From NCBI GenBank assembly GCA_910577735.1, contig CAJTOO010000017.1, forward strand, positions 1-64,000: a stretch of DNA of 64,000 nucleotides, in the 5' to 3' direction. Of the stretch, positions 8,725 through 17,773 are shown in pieces. The notes below the pieces were generated by a model. The model saw nothing but the letters and a program-made list of their open reading frames with translations, was not told the origin of the DNA and did not search any database. Each line of letters begins with the position of its first letter. The first letter of the stretch is position 1. The stretch comes from an uncultured Lachnospiraceae bacterium. GTDB taxonomy: Bacteria > Bacillota > Clostridia > Lachnospirales > Lachnospiraceae. A program made the position numbers and the translations under genes.

Positions 8725-10101
8725 CTACTTTCTGCCTCTTTGCTCCATCCGTCCGATAATCCTCTTTTGTTTGTAAAAATAATAACTGCTCACCAAAACC
8801 GCACACATAACCCAGCTGATCGGATAGCAGGCCACAATCCGCCGCAGTGTGGACAGACCTTCCGCTGCCGGTATCAGACTTACCCAGATGATACGGAACA
8901 CACAGACACCCAGCACCGATATGATCGTGGTCACAAAAGTATACCCCTGTGCCCTGAGAGAACCAGAGAAAATCTCAATAAACACAAACATGACAAAAGC
9001 AGGCGCTATGCTCCTCATCATAGTCATTCCAATCTCCACCACTGCCCCATCCCCGGTAAAGATGCCTAACAGGAAACGGCCCGCCATCATCAAAATCACC
9101 GTCAGACAAATGGCCGTACCCACCGCCATGCCCAGACAGACTCTGGTGCCCTTCTTCACACGGTCCCATTTGCCCGCACCGAAATTCTGTCCTACGAAAG
9201 TAGTAAGAGCAATACCAAAAGAGGAATTGATCATCCAGAATACACTGTCTATCTTGCCATAGGCCGTCCATGCCGCCATGGTATTGACACCCAACAGATT
9301 GAGGGCCGCCTGTACAATCATGTTGGAAATACTGTACATAGAAGCCTGCAGACCGGAAGGGAACCCAATCTGCAGCATGTTTTTCAAAACTGCCCCATGA
9401 ATCTTAATCTTACGCACAGATAACGCCATACAATCCACCTTGTACATCAAGGCCCAGGTCACCATCACCGCACTGATCGCCTGTGATACCAGTGTCGCCA
9501 CCGCCACACCAAGGACCCCCAGGTTGCAATAAAGCACCAGAATCAGGTCCAACACAATATTGACAATACAGCAGACCACCAGATAATACAGGGGCCGCCT
9601 GGAATCCCCGATTGCGCGCAGAATCGCCGCTCCCATATTATAGATAAACACAAAGACCAGACCGGAAAAATAAATCCTTATGTACAACGTGGACATCTCC
9701 ATCAGTTCTGCCGGCGTGTTCATCCATTCCAGCATCAGAGGCGCCAGTACCACACCCAGAACGCCAAGACCGATGCCGCCCAAAATCCCAAAGGCATAGG
9801 AAGTATGCAGGGCATCCTCCAGTCTCTGCTTATGGGATGCCCCGTAAGCCTGAGAGATCAGAACCGTCCCGCCTGCCGTCAGCCCCGTAAAAAATCCCAC
9901 CACCATATTGATAATCTGCGCCGAGGAGCCGCCCACACTGGACAAGGCTTCCTTTCCGGCAAACTGTCCCACAATCACCGTATCCACCGTATTATAAAGC
10001 TGTTGAAAAAAGGTGCCGATCAGAATCGGGAAGAAGAAAATCAATAACTGCTTCCAGATCACACCCTCCAGGATTCCATTTTGTTTTTCTTTCGTTTCCA
10101 T
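8725..10101 (-). CDS. MATE family multidrug/organic cation efflux transporter
   Basis: A membrane protein of about 458 residues with twelve predicted transmembrane segments in two MatE repeats. The first contains PILIGTFFQQLYNTVDTVIVG and the second IGFPSGLQASMYSISNMIVQA, the characteristic first helices of each half. These exporters expel drugs or cationic metabolites using Na+ or H+ gradients. The start was taken at METKEKQ, where the ATG shares a base with the TAA stop of the preceding hydrolase-acetyltransferase gene (TAATG) and has AAGGG eight bases upstream. The two are therefore translationally coupled, although no functional link is evident. Confidence 0.9.
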   Translation of the reverse strand: METKEKQNGILEGVIWKQLLIFFFPILIGTFFQQLYNTVDTVIVGQFAGKEALSSVGGSSAQIINMVVGFFTGLTAGGTVLISQAYGASHKQRLEDALHTSYAFGILGGIGLGVLGVVLAPLMLEWMNTPAELMEMSTLYIRIYFSGLVFVFIYNMGAAILRAIGDSRRPLYYLVVCCIVNIVLDLILVLYCNLGVLGVAVATLVSQAISAVMVTWALMYKVDCMALSVRKIKIHGAVLKNMLQIGFPSGLQASMYSISNMIVQAALNLLGVNTMAAWTAYGKIDSVFWMINSSFGIALTTFVGQNFGAGKWDRVKKGTRVCLGMAVGTAICLTVILMMAGRFLLGIFTGDGAVVEIGMTMMRSIAPAFVMFVFIEIFSGSLRAQGYTFVTTIISVLGVCVFRIIWVSLIPAAEGLSTLRRIVACYPISWVMCAVLVSSYYFYKQKRIIGRMEQRGRK

Positions 10102-11168
10102 TATTTTACCCTTAACCTGTACTCTAATTGACAATCATATGGCTCCCGCTCCACATGCTCCCTGTGATACACCTGTGCCTCCACACACCCCATGGCCTGA
10201 TAAAAGGCCTGCGTCTCCACTGCCGAATGGGCCGATATGTACAGCTTGTCCGCTCCCTGCTGCGCCGCCCAGGAGGCTGCTTTTTGAAAAAGCACTCTGC
10301 CTATCCCACGGCCTCTCATATCTTCTGAAATATGAATGCTGGACAAATCCAGATAACGATGCGAGCCGCCAAACAAAGATGCTTCCACAGAGACAAATCC
10401 CTTAAGTATACCACGGTAAAAAGCCCCGCACACAAAACCGCCCGTCAACACCGTGTTCTTAAGACATTTTATCAGCGTCTGATAATCCTCGCTGCTCCAG
10501 TCATCCACAAAGGGGTCTGCCGCAACAGTCCATTCACCGTTCACCTTTCTTCTGCACATCGTCACCTTCTGATGACGGATAAACTGTGCAAACAATTCCG
10601 GACTTATTTCCTGGTCCGTTATTTGTCTGTACTGAATCGTATCTGCAAGATAACTTTCCGTCTCTTCCATCACATCTGCCAGGATTCTCAGACTCTGCCC
10701 TGCATGCTCCGGGATCTCCAATGAATGATTGGCGTTCTCAATGATCCGAAGGGGCAGATTGTTTTCCAGACATTTTGCCTGAATCATCTCCGTCTTGGCC
10801 CAGGGATCGCTGGTCCCATGAAATACCATCCCCTTTGGTCCGGTAAATGCAAAAGTCTTTTCCAACGGCGTGTAATAGATATTTCTACAGTTTACAGCGT
10901 ACTTTGCAGCATAAGCGCCAGCCACTGCAGTCCCTATGCTTTTCGACACAAAGAGCACATCCTCGTACCGCTTCCAGTCTACCCCTGCCAAACGTGCTTC
11001 CGTCTGGAAGAGCGCTTGGTCAAAAGCTTCGTCGAGATTCTTACTAAGTCCCTCGTATACGATTTTTATCGTCTCATACTCATACTGCCCGGCTATTTTT
11101 TCACTGTAATAAAGAAGCGGCTTATCACAGTGATATCCTATTCCCGGAAAAAATACCGCTAACTTCAT
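10101..11168 (-). CDS. alpha/beta-hydrolase-like domain fused to GNAT acetyltransferase
   Basis: A 355-residue two-domain protein. Residues 1 to about 170 resemble a small alpha/beta hydrolase. They include MKLAVFFPGIGY, LFVSKSIGTAVAGAY with Ser in a nucleophile-elbow-like SKSIG, FHGTSDPW carrying a candidate Asp, and ENANHSLE with the His, so a Ser-Asp-His triad is plausible. Residues 185-355 are a GNAT N-acetyltransferase with the acetyl-CoA loop RGRGIGRVLFQKA and FYQAMGC. Fusing a hydrolase to an acetyltransferase suggests deacylation/acylation of one small molecule, but the substrate is unknown. Coupled to the MATE gene by a TAATG junction. Confidence 0.78.
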   Translation of the reverse strand: MKLAVFFPGIGYHCDKPLLYYSEKIAGQYEYETIKIVYEGLSKNLDEAFDQALFQTEARLAGVDWKRYEDVLFVSKSIGTAVAGAYAAKYAVNCRNIYYTPLEKTFAFTGPKGMVFHGTSDPWAKTEMIQAKCLENNLPLRIIENANHSLEIPEHAGQSLRILADVMEETESYLADTIQYRQITDQEISPELFAQFIRHQKVTMCRRKVNGEWTVAADPFVDDWSSEDYQTLIKCLKNTVLTGGFVCGAFYRGILKGFVSVEASLFGGSHRYLDLSSIHISEDMRGRGIGRVLFQKAASWAAQQGADKLYISAHSAVETQAFYQAMGCVEAQVYHREHVEREPYDCQLEYRLRVK

Positions 11169-11214
11169 CCTTTTTCTTCCCTTCCTTTTCCTCTTCCATC
11201 ATACCTGCAGACAC

Positions 11215-12189
11215 TTAATTCTGCCATCTGATCTGCTCTTCCCTGATCGTAGGATACCGTACAAGACCGGTTCCTTCCAATGCCTCTTTATGCATGTCCA
11301 CCGCCGTAATCTGATGATTGCCATAGACCGTATAATAATAAATTCCTTTATCCGTATTACAGCAGGAAGTATAAATCGTTGTCTCATATTGCCCGTCATC
11401 CAACTCACAGCATCCCCGCTGCTGGTCTACTGCGCCCAGGATATGAAAGAACTGACTGACACTCTCCGCTTCGCTCTCCCCGGAAACCGAATTCATCCGG
11501 ACAAAGGCCGCCCGCACGAACCTGGACTGGGATGACAAGTCTCCCGGCAGCCCGATGCCACCAAGTCCAAGGCTGTATGTTTCCAGCTTAAGCCCTTCCG
11601 CAAAGGTATTGACCGGCGGTCTGGCAGATAAATGCATATACTGATTCAGATGAAACATCTGCTGATCAAAGGAAGGATTGTTGGTCAACACACCCACCGG
11701 ATTCTCATAAATCCGAATCCCCTCCCGCACCGATTCTACCACAATGGACTTTTCTCTGTCAGCAATCATCCAATGTAACTGCGCTGCCGGCAAAGTATCC
11801 TTAAATGATACGTCCAGCAGATTCAGATTCTCCACAAGCGCTCTGGCTTCCTCCACCGTGGCACACTGACCCAGAATCCAGGGAATCAGTTCAAACTGCG
11901 CAATATTATCCTTACCGGCTTTGCGCTTGCCGTAGACCGCATTGCCCACAAAATTAAGCCCTGCCATCCCCAGGCCCTTTTCATTGACAGCGTCATAATA
12001 AAGCGGATAATCCTCATCCACATACGCCATACCGATCAACGCATAGTGGACACTACGATCACCCGCCTCTGCAAAATGAAAAGGATACTTTCTGGGCGTT
12101 ATGACTACTTCGTCCCCATAAGAAAAAGCATTATCCAATGTCCGCCCAAAATAGAAGTCCTTCGTCCTGTAAGTTGCTGCTGTGCACAT
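11215..12189 (-). CDS. choloylglycine hydrolase family protein (bile salt hydrolase / penicillin V acylase)
   Basis: A 324-residue Ntn-hydrolase. Met1 is followed directly by the nucleophile Cys2. FGRTLDN supplies Arg16 and Asp19, NFVGNAVYG and LTNNPSFD supply the conserved Asn residues, and SQSRFVRAAFV the late Arg; together these are the usual catalytic set. It hydrolyses the amide bond of conjugated bile acids or related acyl amides in the cytoplasm. Length and the choloylglycine-like RPPVN/GLGGIGLPGDLSSQSRF region favour bile salt hydrolase over penicillin acylase, but specificity needs assay. It precedes the hydrolase-acetyltransferase and MATE genes on the same strand (47-base gap) and follows a Nudix gene by 19 bases. 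A bile-acid-type SDR lies 31 kb away. Confidence 0.88.
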   Translation of the reverse strand: MCTAATYRTKDFYFGRTLDNAFSYGDEVVITPRKYPFHFAEAGDRSVHYALIGMAYVDEDYPLYYDAVNEKGLGMAGLNFVGNAVYGKRKAGKDNIAQFELIPWILGQCATVEEARALVENLNLLDVSFKDTLPAAQLHWMIADREKSIVVESVREGIRIYENPVGVLTNNPSFDQQMFHLNQYMHLSARPPVNTFAEGLKLETYSLGLGGIGLPGDLSSQSRFVRAAFVRMNSVSGESEAESVSQFFHILGAVDQQRGCCELDDGQYETTIYTSCCNTDKGIYYYTVYGNHQITAVDMHKEALEGTGLVRYPTIREEQIRWQN

Positions 12190-12208
12190 GGCAATTCCTT
12201 CTTTCTGA

Positions 12209-12598
12209 CTAAATTGTACTGTTTTTTAACTTTTCTATCAGGCCAAGGTCCGCCGGTAACCATGCCACACTGTCAAGCGTCTCCCTAGTCAGCCATCTGG
12301 CCGCTTCATGCTCTTTCAAAACCAAATCACCTGACTTAATGGTACAAAAGAAGCAGTCCATGGACAGATGGAATGCGGGGTAGTCGTACTCCACGGTATC
12401 AACCCATTCACCCACTTCAATCTCTGTATCTAATTCTTCCCTGATTTCCCGGATTAATGCTTCCTGCGGGGTCTCTCCCTCTTCAATCTTGCCGCCAGGA
12501 AATTCCCAGCCGTCCTTAAACTCGCCGTAGCCTCTCTGGGTGGCAAAAATCTGGTGGTTGTGGGTGATGATGGCGGCGACTACTTTGATGGTTTTCAT
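12209..12598 (-). CDS. Nudix hydrolase (MutT-like 8-oxo-dGTP diphosphatase)
   Basis: About 129 residues in one Nudix domain. MKTIKVVAAIITHNHQIFATQRG is followed by the Nudix box GGKIEEGETPQEALIREI-REEL near residues 37-58, with all metal-binding Glu residues. The EFKDGWEFPGG run before it matches MutT enzymes that hydrolyse oxidised dNTPs. The start was moved ten codons downstream of the longest frame to the ATG behind AGGAG. It lies between the bile salt hydrolase and the restriction-modification block, which begins 47 bases upstream, and marks one edge of the apparent insertion; recQ marks the other. Confidence 0.88.
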   Translation of the reverse strand: MKTIKVVAAIITHNHQIFATQRGYGEFKDGWEFPGGKIEEGETPQEALIREIREELDTEIEVGEWVDTVEYDYPAFHLSMDCFFCTIKSGDLVLKEHEAARWLTRETLDSVAWLPADLGLIEKLKNSTI

Positions 12599-12644
12599 GG
12601 TTAATCTCCTGTCCTTCAAGAAAAACACCTTCTCCTTCTACAAA

Positions 12645-14033
12645 TCATTCTTCCGCATCAAATATCTCGGATAATTGTTTTTCCATCTGATTCACCAAAT
12701 CCACAACCAACGCATTGCCCATCATAAACCTGCGTTTATTAACCGGCATTTCCATAATCTCTCCCCCAATCAAACATTCTTTCGTCCAATCATTCGGAAA
12801 TCCTTGAATCCGCTCCACCTCAACAGGTGTAAGAAGTCTTATTTTCTCTGTTTTCCTATCCTTCACTATGTGCGTAGTCCTGTTAAAAGACCCCTCGCTT
12901 GTAAGCATTGTCCTGGCTGGTTTATCATATTCATCAATCATGGCAATCGGACCTTCGGAAAAGATGTATTCATGTCCGCTCTTTGCTTTTCGTGTCAGTT
13001 TTTTTGCTCCTTTCACATATTGCCACGTTTTGTGTGCTCCAGCAGGAAGCGGCTCTTTGGTTTCATCACTATGATCTCCTTTCTCCTTTTCGTAATATAG
13101 CCGCTCCTCAGGTATAAAATAGGACTCATCAACATCTCCCACTTCCAAGATGTCCCCCAGCGTCTTTTGCTGTCCATGATATATCGGCTTCGTCTTCATT
13201 GTATAGATAATACCATCTTTCATCACACCAGTATTTTCAAATGAGAATGAAAACGCATTCGACAGTTCTCCGATTTCATTTGGCAGCTTCTCCATTTTAA
13301 TCTTCTTTTCATCACACTTGCTAACCGGAAAACTTTTTGCAAAGAACCCTTCCGAAAGAACCAAGCGCGTCATGCTCTCCTCACGTAATTCCTCATTGCA
13401 GGAATCCCTATATGCAATCGTCTTAGCGATTCTAGCTGCATATGCTGTCTTGTCACTATATGCAAAAATAAATGTGCGCCTGCGGCGCTGCTGATATCCA
13501 TATTCTGCTGCATTTATCACACGCCACTCCACTGTATATCCAAGATCACGGAAGCAGGCCAATATAACGGCAAAATCTCTTCCTCTCTGACTCGCCGGAC
13601 TTTTTATGAGACGGTCTACATTCTCCAAAAGAACAAATGGCGCTCCTTTGGTCTCTAACATATCACGGATATCCCACCAAAGAACCCCCTTTTTCCCCTC
13701 CAGACCTTTTGATGTAGCCAACGATGAAGCAACCGAATAATCCTGACATGGAAAACCTCCCACGAGCAGATTATGATCTGGCACGATTGTCTTGTCCACT
13801 TCATTGATATCTTTGTTTGTCCAATCTATTCCGTCAATCTCCGGACAAGAGCCAAATCTCTTCACATAACATCCATGAGCCCATTGAATCTTTTTATCCG
13901 CAGGTTCCCATTGACTAAACCATACAGTCTTCCACTTTTCGGGTTTCATGGCATCTTCTATCTCATGGATGGAGTTAAGTCCACAACGGAACCCTCCAAC
14001 CCCTGCAAACAACTCGCAAACTGTCTTCTCCAT
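12645..14033 (-). CDS. DNA (cytosine-5) methyltransferase of the restriction-modification system
   Basis: About 462 residues with the ordered m5C methyltransferase motifs. ELFAGVGGFRCGL (AdoMet site) is followed by GGFPCQDYSVA with catalytic Cys near 96, FVLLENVDRLIKS (the ENV motif), YQQRRRRTFIFA (QxRxR-like), a variable target-recognition region about 200-370, and MGNALVV near the end. It methylates the host site to protect it from the two endonucleases encoded upstream. The start was placed at the ATG seven bases after GAAGGAG; the in-frame GTG seven codons earlier is rejected. Last gene of a four-gene minus-strand operon. Translating the methyltransferase last is notable, since protection should precede cutting. 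Confidence 0.93.
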   Translation of the reverse strand: MEKTVCELFAGVGGFRCGLNSIHEIEDAMKPEKWKTVWFSQWEPADKKIQWAHGCYVKRFGSCPEIDGIDWTNKDINEVDKTIVPDHNLLVGGFPCQDYSVASSLATSKGLEGKKGVLWWDIRDMLETKGAPFVLLENVDRLIKSPASQRGRDFAVILACFRDLGYTVEWRVINAAEYGYQQRRRRTFIFAYSDKTAYAARIAKTIAYRDSCNEELREESMTRLVLSEGFFAKSFPVSKCDEKKIKMEKLPNEIGELSNAFSFSFENTGVMKDGIIYTMKTKPIYHGQQKTLGDILEVGDVDESYFIPEERLYYEKEKGDHSDETKEPLPAGAHKTWQYVKGAKKLTRKAKSGHEYIFSEGPIAMIDEYDKPARTMLTSEGSFNRTTHIVKDRKTEKIRLLTPVEVERIQGFPNDWTKECLIGGEIMEMPVNKRRFMMGNALVVDLVNQMEKQLSEIFDAEE

Positions 14034-14071
14034 TTGAGTATCTCCTTCGTTCACTTTTCACTGCAATCATA

Positions 14072-15532
14072 TCATAATCGACAGTTTTGATCAACCTTTA
14101 TATCATCATCTATCTGTTGATAGATATATGTATTATTCAACCAGAAACACTGTTTCGGATACTGCCTTCCGTCCGGCAGCTCATAGGTATCCTGTGCATT
14201 TTGAGCATGCGGTCTCACATGACATACTGGATTTTCTGAAGCTTTCGGGAAATTATTCCGGCACACGCCGTTAACCTGCCTCACTTGAAGTCCTTCTTGT
14301 AATACCTGCTTAGTCCGCTGCCATACTGATTTCACATCTGTCTCCAAATCTCCGTATGGTATATTCCAAAACTGGCATCCGCGAAGCCTAAGTACATCAT
14401 CTTTATCAAATTTATATACTACAAATAAGAATCTCGTCTCCCTAAGATAATTTCCAAACTTTGAATCCTCCCACTCCTCTTTCACTATCTCTTTGAATCG
14501 AAATGCGGGAAACGACATACTTTCTTTGATTTTATCATTTTTTCCAATCCGAACTGACTTAACAACAACACTGGCTTTCTCAAATTCCTCCGCATGATTC
14601 CCTTTAATTCCCAGCATTCTAAATGCTAATATCGCCTCTAAACTTTTCGGCTTCTTTTGCATATCTACGTTAAGCGCTCCGCAAAGTTCCTCCACCGAAT
14701 ACCCTTGAAACCTATTAATCTTCTCCATCACATAATCTTCAAAAGAATCTACCGCATCCTCAGCAATGATAGGCTCATAAGTCACTTTCCCGGAAACAAT
14801 ATAATTGTTCAGAACGTATGTCATATAGGAGCTCTTAAATGCAAACGCTCTGGGTTTGGCAAGTTCCTCGCTGAACGGTTGTTTCCTTCTGTCTTTCGAT
14901 GTAGCTGCTTTAGGAGCAGCACCTAAATATAACGTATCTCCTTCTGACAGTTCATGTGCCTTTCCTGCCTGTATTTTGGATACAATAATATAATAGTCGT
15001 GTCGGATGATCTTCACATCTTGTTCCGGCGGCGTGAATAATCTTGAATACCCTATCTTATAATCCAGATTATATTTGATATCTTTCATATATAGATAATA
15101 GACCAACAATATCAATTTCGACTTATTCCAAAGATGACTCTCTTCAAATTTCTCATTCACCACCTGGAAATAATCAATCATTGTCAATACCAGTCTTTCC
15201 TTCGCTGACAAGGATCCATCTTGGTTCATTCTATAGGGTGTAACCTTTAATTCCACCCCCGCCTCAGGGAAATCCGCCCTTGCGTCACTGTTACAAGCAT
15301 AGTGAAAAAACTTCTCTTCAACAATCTGCCCCAAATTTCCTTTATTTCTCTTTGTCACAGACATATCAGATGTTCCATAATCTGTATTTTCACCTCGAAG
15401 AACCAATGACTGTCTTGCGTCATCTTCCTCACAGATTTCACGAAATGTCTTACCCACCATTTTCTGAGAATACACTTCTATTGACAGTGGATTTGACCTA
15501 TCGTATTCAGCTATATAATCCACTCTCATCAT
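14072..15532 (-). CDS. Sau3AI-family type II restriction endonuclease, subunit/copy A
   Basis: About 486 residues. The N-terminal MutH/Sau3AI catalytic domain has GKTFREI, then GNLGQIVEEKFF with an early Glu, then D-x6-E-x-K in DFPEAGVELKV (about D88, E95, K97), the metal-dependent nuclease core. A second half of similar fold contains IQAGKAHELSEGDTLYLGA and ends YPKQCFWLNNTYI, matching Sau3AI, whose C-terminal half is an allosteric DNA-binding copy. Sau3AI itself cuts GATC and is about the same length. The start is the ATG after GGAG, overlapping the Vsr stop by 26 bases. Clearly homologous to, but strongly diverged from, copy B. Confidence 0.85.
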   Translation of the reverse strand: MMRVDYIAEYDRSNPLSIEVYSQKMVGKTFREICEEDDARQSLVLRGENTDYGTSDMSVTKRNKGNLGQIVEEKFFHYACNSDARADFPEAGVELKVTPYRMNQDGSLSAKERLVLTMIDYFQVVNEKFEESHLWNKSKLILLVYYLYMKDIKYNLDYKIGYSRLFTPPEQDVKIIRHDYYIIVSKIQAGKAHELSEGDTLYLGAAPKAATSKDRRKQPFSEELAKPRAFAFKSSYMTYVLNNYIVSGKVTYEPIIAEDAVDSFEDYVMEKINRFQGYSVEELCGALNVDMQKKPKSLEAILAFRMLGIKGNHAEEFEKASVVVKSVRIGKNDKIKESMSFPAFRFKEIVKEEWEDSKFGNYLRETRFLFVVYKFDKDDVLRLRGCQFWNIPYGDLETDVKSVWQRTKQVLQEGLQVRQVNGVCRNNFPKASENPVCHVRPHAQNAQDTYELPDGRQYPKQCFWLNNTYIYQQIDDDIKVDQNCRL

Positions 15533-16001
15533 CAATCTCCACCTCTGTCATCTTCAAATCGAATATTGTTTCCTCTATCACCTTAACACATTCATCCGCA
15601 TTCTTCAAAATATCTTTTCCCCAGAAATGTATCACCGTCCACTCTTCAAACCTAAGCTTCTTATTCTTTACTTCATCCCTCTCGATGTTCCTTTGTATTT
15701 TGCTCGTCCAATACCCTGCATTCTTTCCTTTCTCCAGCTTTGTCTTGAGTACATCCCAATCTTTTCCATGAAAAAATTCGCTATCACAAAATACAGCTAT
15801 TCTATATTTCGTGATAGCAATATCCGGTGTCCCTGGCAGTCCCTTATAATTTTTGCGATATCTATACCCTTTGTTCCAAAGTGCTTTCCGCAGTGCAATC
15901 TCTATGCTCGTATCCTTTCCCTTGATACGGCTCATATTTTTATGGCTTTTCTCTGTTACCTCACCATGAAAGCGAGGTTCTTTCTTCTTATCACTCATCA
16001 T
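15507..16001 (-). CDS. vsr: very short patch repair (Vsr) mismatch endonuclease
   Basis: 164 residues. SRIKGKDTSIEIALRKALW opens the domain, LPGTPDIAI carries catalytic Asp60, and FCDSEFFHGKDW carries His78. This is the Firmicute version of Vsr in which the zinc-ligand pattern differs from E. coli. Vsr nicks T:G mismatches produced by deamination of 5-methylcytosine, so its presence fits the m5C methyltransferase in the same operon and suggests the inner or methylated cytosine is mutagenic. The start overlaps the stop of copy B (ATGA), and its end overlaps the start of copy A, so the operon is tightly coupled. Confidence 0.9.
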   Translation of the reverse strand: MMSDKKKEPRFHGEVTEKSHKNMSRIKGKDTSIEIALRKALWNKGYRYRKNYKGLPGTPDIAITKYRIAVFCDSEFFHGKDWDVLKTKLEKGKNAGYWTSKIQRNIERDEVKNKKLRFEEWTVIHFWGKDILKNADECVKVIEETIFDLKMTEVEIDDESGLYS

Positions 16002-17563
16002 TTTAGAAGCTCCGGTGCTTTTTCTCTAATATACTGTAATATGTAATCCCTATTTAACCAAAAACTTTGTTTTGGCAAGATATCCCCATTCGGCAATGTG
16101 TCCCCATACTTTTCTTTGTTTTCCGGCTTACGCAAAAATCTCCCATTTTGAGAATGGTCTCTAATATATTCCTCTGCTTTCTCGTCAACTCCTAAAATAT
16201 GCTGCGCCGAAATATCGTATATAATGTCCCGCACATGCAGCTTTATCAGTCCAATCTGTCCGTCAGTCTTTCCCTTTATGTTATTCGTTATAATCGGCTC
16301 ATTATTTCCATTAAGCTTCAAATGAAATCTCAACCCCTCCATGACCTTATGCTTAAAGTCTTCCCACGTGGGCCTGACAAGTTCTTCTAATTCCTCTGGC
16401 GTGAATTTTAACATCGTATGTCCAGTATAAACATAATCTTCATCCTTTTGAACAAAAATCTGCAATAAAAAACGCTGCTCCGATAAATATGCAAACATAT
16501 CCGACTCAACCCATTCTTGATTTACTATATCCATAATTCTAAAATTAGGGAATGGACTACTTTCTGCCGCAAAACCATTCTGTTTGATGCGCACTGCTTT
16601 AACTACCGTATTTGTCTTTTGCAGATAGATATCTTTATTGGATGCAATGCCGAGCATCGCATATCCCAACTCACTAAATGAGTTCTTTCTTTCAAAATCT
16701 ATGATGCCTTTTATATCCCTTATCTTCTTTAACTTCGCAATCTTTGTTGCCGCCTTCCCCATATATTTCCTATCTATAATTTCAAGCCAGTCTTCAAAAG
16801 TTTTTCCCTTAGGAATTTTGATACAATTCTTTTCTTTTACTTTCGAGATTTTAATTCCAAACTCTTTTTCAGGAATAATATACTCTTTGACAAGATATGA
16901 CATATAAGATTGTTTAAACACAAATCTACGGGGAAGCGCTTCATCTCCAAGAGGCGCATTTTGTTTATTTGACTCTTTGTTCCCTGTTCGTGCCGCCCCT
17001 AAATACTCCGTATCACCTTCTGAGAGTTGTGATGCTTTCCCCTCTCTGATCTTCTTAGTGATTACGTCATAATCCTTTTTAATCTGCCTCATATCCGATG
17101 CGACTACTTTCTCAAATTCATACAGTCTTACATATTTTATCTCTGAATCTATACGAGCTTGATTTAATTTCATCAAATACGCAATCCAAAGCATATTATG
17201 GCACTTTTGGTACAAATGACTATCTTCAAAAGCTATCTCTGCAGCAAACTCCATAAAGTTTATATCCGTCAAAGCCAATCTCTGATCCGCTTTCTCACGC
17301 TCTCCATCTGACCAAAAGCCAAAACATTTCAATTCCAATCCTGCACCACTAAAATCTGGTTCCGACGACGAGTTTCTTGGTATCTTAAAATAATGCTCCT
17401 GCAGAGCATTACCAACCATACCTTTATCTTTTCTATTTTCTAACTTCTCGATACCTACAACATCTGAAATGGTCTTGCCCTTAAGCATACGTGCATAATC
17501 TAAAATGCTCGTTATACTTGTTTCATCATACTTAAAATCCCTCTTCCCCTTCTTGAATTTCAT
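15998..17563 (-). CDS. Sau3AI-family type II restriction endonuclease, subunit/copy B
   Basis: 521 residues. The MutH-like catalytic core is GNALQEHYF (Glu56), then D-x6-E-x-K in DFSGAGLELKC (D70, E77, K79). IREGKASQLSEGDTEYLGAA and RFVFKQSYMSYLV match copy A, and the C-terminal half ends LPKQSFWLNRDYI. Both copies keep full catalytic residues and full length, so this is neither a split gene nor a simple decayed duplicate. First gene of the operon, behind a strong GGAGGAAG site and a probable promoter at 17626-17654. The two copies could be heterodimer subunits for an asymmetric site or two enzymes with different state preference. Confidence 0.85.
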   Translation of the reverse strand: MKFKKGKRDFKYDETSITSILDYARMLKGKTISDVVGIEKLENRKDKGMVGNALQEHYFKIPRNSSSEPDFSGAGLELKCFGFWSDGEREKADQRLALTDINFMEFAAEIAFEDSHLYQKCHNMLWIAYLMKLNQARIDSEIKYVRLYEFEKVVASDMRQIKKDYDVITKKIREGKASQLSEGDTEYLGAARTGNKESNKQNAPLGDEALPRRFVFKQSYMSYLVKEYIIPEKEFGIKISKVKEKNCIKIPKGKTFEDWLEIIDRKYMGKAATKIAKLKKIRDIKGIIDFERKNSFSELGYAMLGIASNKDIYLQKTNTVVKAVRIKQNGFAAESSPFPNFRIMDIVNQEWVESDMFAYLSEQRFLLQIFVQKDEDYVYTGHTMLKFTPEELEELVRPTWEDFKHKVMEGLRFHLKLNGNNEPIITNNIKGKTDGQIGLIKLHVRDIIYDISAQHILGVDEKAEEYIRDHSQNGRFLRKPENKEKYGDTLPNGDILPKQSFWLNRDYILQYIREKAPELLK

Positions 17564-17587
17564 TATACTTCCTCCTTATTTTCATGT

Positions 17588-17654
17588 CACGTCATTAAAT
17601 ATTTTTTCCAAACACGTCAAATATCAATATATTCTAGTCGTTACATAAAGTAAA
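17588..17654 (-). promoter_or_regulatory. restriction-modification operon promoter with CACGTCA direct repeats
   Basis: On the minus strand TTTACT (17654-17649), a 17-base spacer and TATATT (17631-17626) form a promoter about 60 bases before copy B. CACGTCA occurs twice on the plus strand, at 17588-17594 and 17613-17619 (25-base period), around the expected transcription start and leader. The position suits a repressor or methylation-sensitive control site. The rest of the 17564-17773 gap is AT-rich without an ORF. Confidence 0.45.
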
Positions 17655-17773
17655 TATTATCACAACATGGTATTAAGACATATTTTCGTAATTCAAAAAA
17701 ATACATCCAATTTACCCTCATCGACAATGCATGTCTTTTCATCTTGTAAATTGAATGTACCAACCCATTTACT

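Noticed and set aside
14034..14054. GTG as the methyltransferase start
   Set aside because: It would place GAAGGAG inside the coding sequence; the ATG just after it begins a normal family N-terminus.
14072..17563. One restriction gene split by frameshift
   Set aside because: Each copy has its own full catalytic core and C-terminal half, and a complete vsr gene lies between them.
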